A model generated the notes under the pieces. It saw nothing but the letters and a program-made list of their open reading frames with translations. It had not been told where the DNA came from and did no database searches. Shown piece by piece: positions 1 through 6,721 of a stretch of DNA of 11,718 nucleotides. The number at the start of each line of letters is the position of its first letter. The stretch's first letter is position 1. The DNA is from Flavobacteriaceae bacterium. GTDB lineage: Bacteria > Bacteroidota > Bacteroidia > Flavobacteriales > Flavobacteriaceae. Where the stretch lies: assembly GCA_013214425.1 (NCBI GenBank), contig JABSPN010000049.1:1-11718 (forward strand). The letters are read 5' to 3'. The position numbers and the translations under genes were made by a program.

Positions 1-1002
1 TAAATCGATATAAATATTTTCCTGATCAAAGTACTCCCATACATCCACAACATTTCCTAAATAGGCGAGTGATACCACTTCTTTATTTTCTTTAGCTTTT
101 CTAACACGCTGCACTAAAGAGTTGATGTCTTTGTGTACTTCATCGATCCAGCCTTGAGAATGACGTATTTCTGTAATCTTTGGGTTTACTTCTGCGCAAA
201 CAGTTATACATCCGGCAATGTTGCCTGCTTTTGGTTGCGCTCCAGACATTCCTCCAAGTCCAGCAGTAACAAATAGTTTCCCTGCTAAACCTTCTCCGTT
301 TTTAGAGATTTTTCTTCCTGCGTTTAGTACTGTAATGGTAGTTCCATGAACAATACCTTGTGGTCCTATATACATATAACTTCCAGCAGTCATTTGTCCG
401 TATTGAGTGACACCTAAGGCATTGAATTTTTCCCAGTCATCAGGTTGAGAATAATTCGGAATCATCATACCGTTAGTCACGACAACTCTAGGTGCATTAG
501 TATGAGAAGGGAATAAACCTAATGGATGACCTGAATACATAACCAAAGTTTGTTCATCTGTCATTTCTGAAAGATATTTCATGGTAAGCAGGTATTGCGC
601 CCAGTTAGAAAAAACTGCTCCATTTCCTCCGTAGGTGATGAGTTCATGCGGATGTTGTGCTACAGCATAATCCAGATTGTTTTGGATCATATGCATAATG
701 GCTTTGGCTTGTAATGACTTCCCAGGATACTCTTCTATTGAACGCGCATACATTTTATAATCTGGGCGGAAGCGATACATGTAGATTCTACCGTAGGTAT
801 TTAATTCATCTGAAAACTCCTTTGCTAATACATCATGGTGTTTTTTGTCAAAATAACGCAAAGCGTTTCTGATGGCTAATTTTTTTTCATCGGCCGAAAG
901 TATTTCCTTTCTTTTTGGCGCATGATTGATTGAGGTGTCGTAAGTTTTTACTGGTGGTAATTCGTTAGGGATCCCTTGTTTAATATGTTCTTTAAATGTC
1001 AT
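1..1002 (-). CDS. hutU: Urocanate hydratase (urocanase), N-terminal part, cut by window edge
   Basis: Enzyme of histidine degradation that uses tightly bound NAD+ to hydrate urocanate to imidazolone propionate in the cytoplasm. The frame is open from an ATG at 1002 to the window edge, giving 334 residues. Recognisable urocanase blocks are YGGNGAVFSNWAQY (124-137), SHTNAPRV (166-173), YGQMTAGSYMYIGPQGIVHG (201-220) and the glycine-rich NAD-binding stretch TAGLGGMSGAQP (246-257). There are about 75 more residues before the YGG block than in the short Pseudomonas-type enzyme, which fits the longer form (over 600 residues) usual in Bacteroidota. The C-terminal half, with the catalytic cysteine region, lies outside the window. 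The next gene upstream on the same strand is a DUF5522 gene, 204 bases away. No other hut gene is visible. Family assignment is secure; completeness cannot be judged. Confidence 0.96.
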   Translation of the reverse strand, partial: MTFKEHIKQGIPNELPPVKTYDTSINHAPKRKEILSADEKKLAIRNALRYFDKKHHDVLAKEFSDELNTYGRIYMYRFRPDYKMYARSIEEYPGKSLQAKAIMHMIQNNLDYAVAQHPHELITYGGNGAVFSNWAQYLLTMKYLSEMTDEQTLVMYSGHPLGLFPSHTNAPRVVVTNGMMIPNYSQPDDWEKFNALGVTQYGQMTAGSYMYIGPQGIVHGTTITVLNAGRKISKNGEGLAGKLFVTAGLGGMSGAQPKAGNIAGCITVCAEVNPKITEIRHSQGWIDEVHKDINSLVQRVRKAKENKEVVSLAYLGNVVDVWEYFDQENIYIDL

Positions 1003-1041
1003 GTTTAGTTTTTTTAACTCACTTATGTGAGGTGCTAATAA

Positions 1042-1152
1042 AAGCGTTAGTGATTGAAAAATTGTTGGAGCTCTTTCCTGAGAGGAAAAGCGACTTTGAA
1101 AGCACGACCCAAAGGGTAACGCCCAGCAAAACTAGGGATAGCGGATATCTGC
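1042..1152. repeat. Structured intergenic element, probably a dispersed flavobacterial repeat
   Basis: The spacer between the DUF5522 gene and hutU is more GC-rich than its surroundings and has no open frame. It begins AGCGTTAGTGATTGAAA (1042-1058). A small perfect hairpin follows, TTTCCT (1074-1079) with AGGAAA (1083-1088), then GCGACTTTGAAAGCACGACC (about 1090-1109), an ACCC/GGGT hairpin at about 1107-1116 and the end GTAACGCCC. I recall similar strings between genes in many flavobacterial genomes, but only one copy is present here, so repetitiveness is inferred from memory. There is no U-tract, so it is not a clear terminator. Its function is unknown. Confidence 0.45.
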
Positions 1153-1206
1153 TCTATGATAAGAGGTTGATATAGTGATTTTATATCTCAAGAATATGAA
1201 ATCCAT

Positions 1207-1380
1207 CTACGACTTTTTTTTAACAGTATTCGTTTTTTTATCAAATCCATACGGACAATGGCGACAGCCGCTTTCACAACAGTATCCTCTCTTAAGATGA
1301 TACTGTTCAGTAAAGCATTTATAGCCTTCGGGTGTTAAGTAATAGTCACCCTCTTCTATAGGGATTTGTTTTTTTAACAT
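1207..1380 (-). CDS. Small cysteine-rich DUF5522 protein
   Basis: A 57-residue protein, ATG at 1380 and TAG at 1207-1209. The core PEGYKCFTEQYHLKRGYCC, then ESGCRHCPYGF, is the signature of the DUF5522 family of short Bacteroidota proteins. The four cysteines of the core (C34, C35, C39, C42) together with H41 look like a metal- or cluster-binding site, a CC-x3-C-x2-C arrangement. That binding is inference from spacing, and no function is established to my knowledge. The tail is lysine-rich. It lies upstream of hutU on the same strand and diverges from the HExxH gene. The only in-frame ATG is the one used, and it agrees with the family length. No Shine-Dalgarno is visible; a perfect TAnnTTTG box sits immediately upstream. 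Confidence 0.85.
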   Translation of the reverse strand: MLKKQIPIEEGDYYLTPEGYKCFTEQYHLKRGYCCESGCRHCPYGFDKKTNTVKKKS

Positions 1381-1383
1381 GCA

Positions 1384-1391
1384 CAAATATA
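1384..1391 (-). promoter_or_regulatory. Candidate -7 box (TATATTTG) for the DUF5522 gene
   Basis: Read on the minus strand this is TATATTTG, a perfect match to the Bacteroidota -7 consensus TAnnTTTG. It ends three bases before the ATG at 1380, so a transcript from it would be leaderless or nearly so. No TTG -33 element lies at the usual distance of about 19 bases; the nearest TTTG is about 26 bases upstream. Confidence 0.35.
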
Positions 1392-1461
1392 CTCATTGTA
1401 TCATAAATAATTCACGTCAAATTATATTCAAACGATAAAATGGCACAGTATGTGGCTTATT

Positions 1462-1492
1462 TTGGTAATTACTGATAAATTAAGTAATTTAA
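1462..1492 (+). promoter_or_regulatory. Candidate promoter of the HExxH gene
   Basis: TTG at 1462-1464, a 20-base spacer, then TAATTTAA at 1485-1492. This resembles the Bacteroidota TTG-N19-TAnnTTTG layout, but the last two positions of the -7 box do not match. The box ends about 20 bases before the ATG at 1512, a sensible distance for a short leader. Confidence 0.3.
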
Positions 1493-1511
1493 TTAAAAGT
1501 TTTGAGGGCTT

Positions 1512-1841
1512 ATGATTTTAATTTCTAAACGAATTATTCCAAAACAATTTTTGGGTCTCACTTTATGGCCTTTTGTGATCTTAAAAAGAGATGATTTAAA
1601 GGATGATGAGGTATTGGTGAATCACGAGAATATTCATTTAAGACAACAATTAGAATTGTTGGTATTACCATTTTATTTTTGGTACAGTTTAGAATATTTG
1701 ATTCGATTAATCCAATATAGGGATGCTTATAAAGCATATAGAAACATTTCTTTTGAGAGAGAAGCTTATGCTATGGAATATGATTTAGCTTATACCAAAA
1801 AACGCCCAATTTGGTCGTTTATGAAATATTTGTTACACTAA
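1512..1841 (+). CDS. Small hydrophobic HExxH-motif protein of unknown function
   Basis: A 109-residue protein with no signal peptide. It contains NHENIHLRQQLE at 37-48, whose H38-E39-N-I-H42 matches the zincin HExxH motif. A strongly hydrophobic aromatic segment follows (about 49-66, LLVLPFYFWYSLEYLI), then FEREAYAMEYD (81-91), where E82 or E84 could be a third metal ligand. I recall short conserved proteins of this kind as hypothetical genes in flavobacteria. The ligand set suggests a minimal membrane-associated zinc protein, but peptidase activity is not shown and the fold may be degenerate. It diverges from the DUF5522 gene. Its last bases overlap the end of the left pseudogene on the opposite strand by nine bases. 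The start is the first ATG in frame and has no strong ribosome binding site. Confidence 0.75.
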   Translation: MILISKRIIPKQFLGLTLWPFVILKRDDLKDDEVLVNHENIHLRQQLELLVLPFYFWYSLEYLIRLIQYRDAYKAYRNISFEREAYAMEYDLAYTKKRPIWSFMKYLLH

Positions 1842-2597
1842 GGAAAATAGGTGATTCAATACTGTATGGTTTACTTCTTCCTGGCTTTGAATAGTTTTTT
1901 CAAAAGGATTTAGTTTTGAAAGCCCGATAGGTAATCTGACATCTTCATATCTGGTTTCGATTGTGCAATTTTCTCCTTTTTTATCGGCTCTGTTTGCTGA
2001 GATATGCCATGTTAATGTTGTGTTAGATGTGCTGTCTTTTGGTTCCTCTACTTTGACACGTTTTGTGTTTTTCGGTCACATACACACTGTTATAAGCTCA
2101 TTCTAATTGAATAATAACGCCTAGGATGTTTTTCGTTAACCGTGATGTTTTTCGCTAGAATGGAGTCTAAAGTGATATAAACTTCTACGTTATCAATTCT
2201 GAATCTAGTGGTATTATTTATTCTGAACACTGATTCTTTTGCGACTCTAGTACTTGCAAAATTAGTATTGACGTTAGTGCCTGTATTTCCTGTGAGTTCC
2301 CAGGGGTTATTGGTTGCAGCTCCAAATTCCAGAAGCTAAATCCACCCATTGTGTTCCATCCCTGTAGTAGAAACCAGGATTAACATCTAAAACTGTTGCG
2401 GTATTGAAGACCAATAAGCGTGGTGCTTCAGCCCCATTAATTGTGGTGGTGTCTGCTGTATAGTTAACACTACTCTTTGCATTAAAAAGCATCAATTTTA
2501 CTGTAATATCTTAGACGGCATTTGCTTCTGTTGTTGTAGTTTCTGTTCCTAACTGAGCGAATGACAGGGAACAAATAAGTAGTAATATCTTTTTCAT
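1833..2597 (-). pseudogene. Decayed, internally deleted member of the VGIGT surface-protein family
   Basis: An ATG at 2597 opens a signal peptide (MKKILLLICSLSFAQ), then LGTETTTTEANAV and a TAA where relatives read VGIGTTTP and continue. The same frame resumes with DTTTINGAEAPRLLVFNTAT and GFYYRDGTQWVDL, matching the head of the intact neighbours. A shift near 2310 leads to NPWELTGNTGTN and VFRINNTTRFRI, the end of the head. The next residues, LDSILAKNITVNEKHP, match position 445 onward of the 544-residue paralogue, so about 300 codons of body are missing. Two further shifts and an in-frame TGA interrupt the tail, which ends with EDVRLPIGLSKLNPFEKT, like FPIGPGRLTPLQTKT of the paralogue. It carries at least two stops and three shifts and is not functional as one protein. 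The stop at 1833-1835 is reached within the convergent HExxH gene. Confidence 0.85.
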
Positions 2598-2735
2598 CTG
2601 ACTGGCTTTTTTCTTTATTCAGTTGAGAGAAAACAGCTTATTTAGAGTAAATCGATAAAGTGTAAAAATCAACTTTTTTTTGATTGAAAAGTTCAGTTTT
2701 TTGGCTGTTAAATTTTTTAGTAGACCAAGTGAATC

Positions 2736-2764
2736 AAAAAAAGGCGCTCATCTGAGCGCCTTTT
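2736..2764 (-). terminator. Rho-independent terminator of the 446-residue S74 gene
   Basis: On the minus strand a perfect seven-base stem, GGCGCTC (2760-2754) and GAGCGCC (2749-2743), closes a four-base loop and is followed by seven T. It lies 28 bases past the stop at 2793. The plus-strand copy is followed by only four T, so minus-strand use fits best. Bases 2598-2735, between this terminator and the pseudogene, are AT-rich with no gene or clear promoter. Confidence 0.9.
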
Positions 2765-2792
2765 CAAAAGTAATTAAATATAAAGTATAAGA

Positions 2793-4133
2793 TTATTTAT
2801 TTTCTAAAGCATCAATTTTAGCTTGTAATGCTTCTATTTGAACTTGTTGCTCTTTTATTGCTTGTGTTAAAAGCGGAATTAATTGCGTGTAAGCAACAGC
2901 TTTTGCTTGTATCACAGTTTCTTCTTTTTCTGCTAACCTAGGATTTTTTACAAGATCTTTTTTGCTAAAGTTTGCATCGTTTAATGGAAGTGGTCCTTCT
3001 TTAACTAAGTTAGGTAGTACCTTTTCAACATCTTGAGCTAAGAATCCAATTTGCTCACCATTGGAAAACCCTGCATTTTTATAAATACCATCTTTTTTCA
3101 TATGGTAAGTTTTTGGTTCTAACTGTTTCACAATATTTAATGCATTTGTTAATGGCTTGATATCCTTTTTAAGTCTGGCGTCTGATGTGTTAAAGATTGT
3201 TCCAGTCGTGTTTTGGTCTCCACTTGCATACAAAGCAAATCCAGCTAGTGTAGTTTCAACTCCGATAACTCCAAAAGAACCAAAAGTTGGAGAAGTTCCA
3301 TCATCTGCACTAATACCTCTAACACCAAAACCATTACCTTCAGTATCGTATCCTCTAACACCAGTTGCTGCTACACCTTGAACTGCTCCTTCAATACCAG
3401 TACCTCCGTCGTTGTCTTCACCATATATTGCTGTTCCGTTAAATGTATAACCATTTATTGCGTAGGTTAAACCATTTCCGTTGTCTGTACTTGTTGGAGA
3501 AGTAGGAATCCAGTTTGTATTACCGTAAACAACTAATTTATCTAAAGAATAAAAGAAGTCATCATCTCCTAAAATTGTTCTTCCTTCAATTGTTAAACCA
3601 CCTGGTTGTGCAACACCAGTTCCTCCAGTGTAAGTATCTCCAATTACTAAGTTACCAGCAACTTCAAAAGTAGCTTGTGGATTGTTTTCTCCAATTCCTA
3701 CATTTCCACCGCTTGTTACTCTTACATGTTCTGTGTTGTTTGTTCTTACTACAAAATCTTGAGCATCGATAGTTCCGATAAAGTTAGTAGCAGGACTAGT
3801 TCCTGTGTTTCCTTCAATAGTCCAATCTGTAGAAGGTCTTGTTGTTAACATTACCCATTGAGTAGTGTCCCAGTAATAGAATCCTTCAGTAGCTACACCT
3901 CCAGTACCATCATTGTATACTAATGTACTTTCTACTGGTCCTCCGCCTTGTGGATTAGTAAAAGTTGTAACATCGGTTAAAGAAGTTAATCCTCCTCTTG
4001 GGATTAATAGTCCTCCAGTAGTACTAGTAATATCTAAATATGCTTCAGGAGTAGTAGTTCCAATTCCTACTTGTGCTATTGTTGTAAAGGTAGATAGCAC
4101 TGCCACCATCAATAAGTAGTTTAATTTCCTCAT
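2793..4133 (-). CDS. Secreted tail-fibre-like protein with C-terminal Peptidase_S74 chaperone
   Basis: A 446-residue protein. A signal peptide (1-20, likely cut before Q21) is followed by the family head: QVGIGTTTPE (21-30), GFYYWDTTQWV (84-94), WTIEGNTGTSP (104-114) and FVVRTNNTEHVRV (127-139). A second VGIG motif, NVGIGENNPQATFEVAG, lies at 144-160. The body (about 220-300) is glycine-rich with repeated (A/G)(I/V)xG beads. The C-terminus is an S74 intramolecular chaperone: SDARLKKDI (317-325), GFLAQDVEKVLP (363-374), VAYTQLIPLL (413-422) and a terminal coiled coil (about 423-446). Ser317 and Lys322 have the i/i+5 spacing of the self-cleaving dyad in this family, so autocleavage before or after trimerisation is plausible. 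Such domains fold trimeric beta-helical fibres in phages; in Bacteroidota they occur in chromosomal secreted proteins whose ligand is usually unknown. It is the last intact gene of the cluster and has its own terminator. No type IX secretion C-terminal domain is seen. Confidence 0.9.
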   Translation of the reverse strand: MRKLNYLLMVAVLSTFTTIAQVGIGTTTPEAYLDITSTTGGLLIPRGGLTSLTDVTTFTNPQGGGPVESTLVYNDGTGGVATEGFYYWDTTQWVMLTTRPSTDWTIEGNTGTSPATNFIGTIDAQDFVVRTNNTEHVRVTSGGNVGIGENNPQATFEVAGNLVIGDTYTGGTGVAQPGGLTIEGRTILGDDDFFYSLDKLVVYGNTNWIPTSPTSTDNGNGLTYAINGYTFNGTAIYGEDNDGGTGIEGAVQGVAATGVRGYDTEGNGFGVRGISADDGTSPTFGSFGVIGVETTLAGFALYASGDQNTTGTIFNTSDARLKKDIKPLTNALNIVKQLEPKTYHMKKDGIYKNAGFSNGEQIGFLAQDVEKVLPNLVKEGPLPLNDANFSKKDLVKNPRLAEKEETVIQAKAVAYTQLIPLLTQAIKEQQVQIEALQAKIDALENK

Positions 4134-4163
4134 GTTAAACTCTGGTATTTAGGTTAAGATTAG

Positions 4164-4171
4164 CAAAAATA
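4164..4171 (-). promoter_or_regulatory. Candidate -7 box (TATTTTTG) of the S74 fibre gene
   Basis: Read on the minus strand this is TATTTTTG, a full match to TAnnTTTG, ending 30 bases before the ATG at 4133 and so predicting a leader of about 25 bases. A TTG occurs only 11 bases upstream, not the expected 19, so the -33 element is weak or absent. The spacer 4134-4418 holds only this site and the terminator of the gene upstream. Confidence 0.4.
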
Positions 4172-4335
4172 TACTTTTCAGGCAATTAATTTATACTGAA
4201 CTCGCTGTTTAACAGATATGTTATAAAAATATCAAAAAGACTTAATTTGCGTTGTAAAATCATTAGTTAATACCCATAGAATTTTAATAATAACATAATC
4301 GGAGGTGCTATAAAAGTTCAAAATGAGTGAGTTAT

Positions 4336-4370
4336 AAAAAAACTGGTTGACAAAAATGTGTCAACCAGTT
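4336..4370 (-). terminator. Rho-independent terminator of the 697-residue fibre gene
   Basis: A perfect 12-base stem, 4341-4352 (AACTGGTTGACA) with 4359-4370, and a six-base loop. On the minus strand it runs into a tract of T (4342-4336). It lies about 50 bases past the stop at 4419 and separates this gene from the S74 gene, so the two are probably not co-transcribed. Confidence 0.92.
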
Positions 4371-4418
4371 TGGCTTTAAATAATAAATATCTAAAAAGGG
4401 AAAATCAAATTTTAAGTA

Positions 4419-6512
4419 TTACTCATCGTCTTTTTCATGAGGAATCTTTTTATATGTCTTTTTAGGCATTTCTTGAATACCTTTTTCTCTTCTTCTGATT
4501 TGATCTGGTGTTTGTTTCTTTTCTTTAGCTGTGCTATATCCATATTCGGCAGCAGTAGCAGGAGTTCCAGAGTAACGGATTTGAGATCCATCCCACCACA
4601 TTTCTTGGCCAACGGGGTTTTCAATACTTTCATCTATCATGAAGTTGTCTAGTTTTTTATCATAATCGGCAGTCATTAACTCTTCTGGATTTTCAACAGT
4701 TTCATACCCTTTCTTAGTAGCAATAGCAATCCAAGTGAATTGAACATTAGATGATCCATTAGCATTTTCTTTTACAATAAAACCATGAGCATCCGAAGCT
4801 ACTAAATGTACACCATTACTTTCTCCTATTGGAGTCACTGTAACGATTACGGGTTCTTTAGAAGAAATCATAGTGCTAAAGTTTCTATCAAAAGTAATTC
4901 TTCTTTGTCCGTTTACTAAGTTGCTCATTCCTTTAGATGACACGTCAACTGTTGTCGATGTAGGTACATAAGTAGGAATTCTATCTGCTCCGTCATTATC
5001 GTTTAATTGCGTGATCACGTCATTAGTGAATTCTCTTCCATCTACATAAAGACTATAACGAGTGCCTTGCGCTGTGAATCCATAAACGGCTCCTTTAGCC
5101 CATCCACCCATTAAGCCTCCAATAGCACCGAAACCTACATTTACTTTAATATCATCTGTAGTTTGAGCTGTTCTGAATCCATTTCCAGAACCAGTGTGTC
5201 CACTTCCGCTTGTAAAACCAGCACCATCTGTGTGATCTACACCACCATTATTGTCAAAGAAGTAACCTCCGTAATAAGTTCCACCTGCAGAAGGGCGGTA
5301 ACCAAGAGAACCTGAAGCATTTTGCGAAGTTCCTGCTACATTAGATCCAAATACACCAGAACTTCTTCTTCCACTTCCTCCTGAAGACTGCACATTGCCA
5401 AATACTCCGCCACTGTAGTCAGAAGCACGACTATTCATTCCTAAAAGTCCGTATCCATCAACATTCAATCCCCAAACAGCCCCAAATCCATCATTGTTAT
5501 CTGCAAAACCAATAATCGCATCATTAGTTTCGCCAACAAGAGTTAAATCTGATAAAACTCCAGGGTTTCCAACATTTGTTAAGAAATAAAGTCCTAATCC
5601 AGTGCTGGTTGATTGTGTGTAAATAGCATCTGCCCCAGTGATTGTAGAAGCAAATACTGCTTGTCCTGTACTACCAATGTCAGCTCCAAAAAAACCTGCA
5701 CTTCCTGTGCTTGATGTTGTAGCTCCTAAAGCAGTATCGGCATCATCTGTATTTGATTGAAAATGTATACCAGCTAAAACACCAACATCTTCTCTTACAA
5801 TTACCTGGTTATTATTACCGTCGATAGAAAACATTTGTGCTTGATCGTCTGATTCAATTCTTAAATCGATGTCCTGACTTCGGTCATTTAATATAAGAAC
5901 ATCTTGAGCAGCTTCATCAATAGTAATGAACTCTCTTCCTCCAGCACCAAGGCTAAATTCGTCTCCTCCGTCAGACCAAATTCCTGTATCGAGGTCATTA
6001 GAGAATGCGTATAGAGGATTGTTTATTGTTCCTCTATTTCCATTATAACCAGCGATTAATTGAATGTCATTTGACCCGTCAGGTTGAGTAACTCTTAACG
6101 TTTCAACATTGTTGGTTCTAATCACTAAATCTTGACCATCTATTGTACCTAAGAAATTAGTATTTGGATTTGTTCCAGTATTACCAGTGAGCTCCCAGGC
6201 TGCAGGGGTTGTTCCACCAAGAGTAACCCATTGGGCTCCATCCCAATAGTAAAAACCAGGTGTAACATCAGAAACAGTAGCGGTATTATAGACCAATAAA
6301 CTTGTTACTTCAGCTCCATTAATTGTGGCGGTGTCAGTTGTAGAAGTTAAAGCGACTCTTGGCATTAAGAATCCTCTATCTGTACTTGTGATGTCCAGTT
6401 GAGCACTAGCAGCTGGTGTGGTAGTTCCAATTCCAACCTGTGCATTGAGTGTGAATGTGCATAGATGCATAATAAATATGCATACTACCACTTTGTAGTA
6501 AGTTTTCCCCAT
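4419..6512 (-). CDS. Large secreted VGIGT-family fibre-like surface protein
   Basis: A 697-residue protein, the longest of the cluster. A signal peptide (1-24) precedes Q25. The family head contains QVGIGTTTPA (25-34), LDITSTDRGFLMPRVALTS (39-57), TATINGAE (61-68), PGFYYWDGAQWVTL (85-98), WELTGNTGTNP (106-116) and RTNNVETLRV (132-141). A module YAFSNDLDTGIW with DEFSLGAGGREFITIDE follows (168-200), resembling a motif common in phage tail fibres. The body (about 240-480) is Gly/Ser/Thr-rich with spaced GxFG, GLLG, GVFG and GGYF turns, as in trimeric beta-structured fibres. A tail module (534-600: NGQRRITFD, ESNGVHLV, GFIVKE, SNVQFTWIAIAT) is shared with the 544-residue paralogue. The last 40 residues are highly charged (RRREK, KKTYKKIPHEKDDE). 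It has no S74 domain and no recognisable type IX tail. Ligand and function are unknown; cell-surface or extracellular location is inferred from the signal peptide. Confidence 0.88.
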   Translation of the reverse strand: MGKTYYKVVVCIFIMHLCTFTLNAQVGIGTTTPAASAQLDITSTDRGFLMPRVALTSTTDTATINGAEVTSLLVYNTATVSDVTPGFYYWDGAQWVTLGGTTPAAWELTGNTGTNPNTNFLGTIDGQDLVIRTNNVETLRVTQPDGSNDIQLIAGYNGNRGTINNPLYAFSNDLDTGIWSDGGDEFSLGAGGREFITIDEAAQDVLILNDRSQDIDLRIESDDQAQMFSIDGNNNQVIVREDVGVLAGIHFQSNTDDADTALGATTSSTGSAGFFGADIGSTGQAVFASTITGADAIYTQSTSTGLGLYFLTNVGNPGVLSDLTLVGETNDAIIGFADNNDGFGAVWGLNVDGYGLLGMNSRASDYSGGVFGNVQSSGGSGRRSSGVFGSNVAGTSQNASGSLGYRPSAGGTYYGGYFFDNNGGVDHTDGAGFTSGSGHTGSGNGFRTAQTTDDIKVNVGFGAIGGLMGGWAKGAVYGFTAQGTRYSLYVDGREFTNDVITQLNDNDGADRIPTYVPTSTTVDVSSKGMSNLVNGQRRITFDRNFSTMISSKEPVIVTVTPIGESNGVHLVASDAHGFIVKENANGSSNVQFTWIAIATKKGYETVENPEELMTADYDKKLDNFMIDESIENPVGQEMWWDGSQIRYSGTPATAAEYGYSTAKEKKQTPDQIRRREKGIQEMPKKTYKKIPHEKDDE

Positions 6513-6591
6513 AGTGCAATATATTTTTTACAAATTGATTAACATTACGAAGATATAACATCCTCTAACAGATAGTGTGATTTGTAACATT

Positions 6592-6639
6592 AAAAAGGCA
6601 ATTCATCGACAAAATACTTTTTTCGTCGACGAACTGCCT
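6592..6639 (-). terminator. Rho-independent terminator of the 544-residue fibre gene
   Basis: Arms 6596-6610 and 6625-6639 form a 15-base stem with a 14-base loop. The two imperfect positions become G-U wobbles in a minus-strand transcript but A-C mismatches in a plus-strand one, and the minus strand then reads a short T run (6595-6592). Orientation therefore fits the end of the gene stopping at 6722. The rest of the spacer 6513-6721 shows only a weak TAnnTTTG-like site (TCAATTTG, 6538-6531) before the next gene. Confidence 0.85.
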
Positions 6640-6721
6640 AAATTTAATAAGCGATTTTTGAAATATATATTAAGGATTACTGGGTTACATATGAATTACT
6701 GTAAAATAATTACTTAGTGTG

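Noticed and set aside
2307..2495. 62-residue minus-strand frame as a separate small gene
   Set aside because: It is the middle of the decayed head of the left pseudogene, in frame with the signal peptide upstream of an internal stop.
3157..4119. Plus-strand open frames (3157-3381, 3913-4119) opposite the S74 fibre gene
   Set aside because: Pro/Ser/Val-rich translations are the antisense shadow of Gly/Thr-rich fibre coding sequence; no family resemblance.
4412..4652. Short frames on both strands over the end of the 697-residue gene
   Set aside because: Both overlap well-supported coding sequence in another frame and have no recognisable features.
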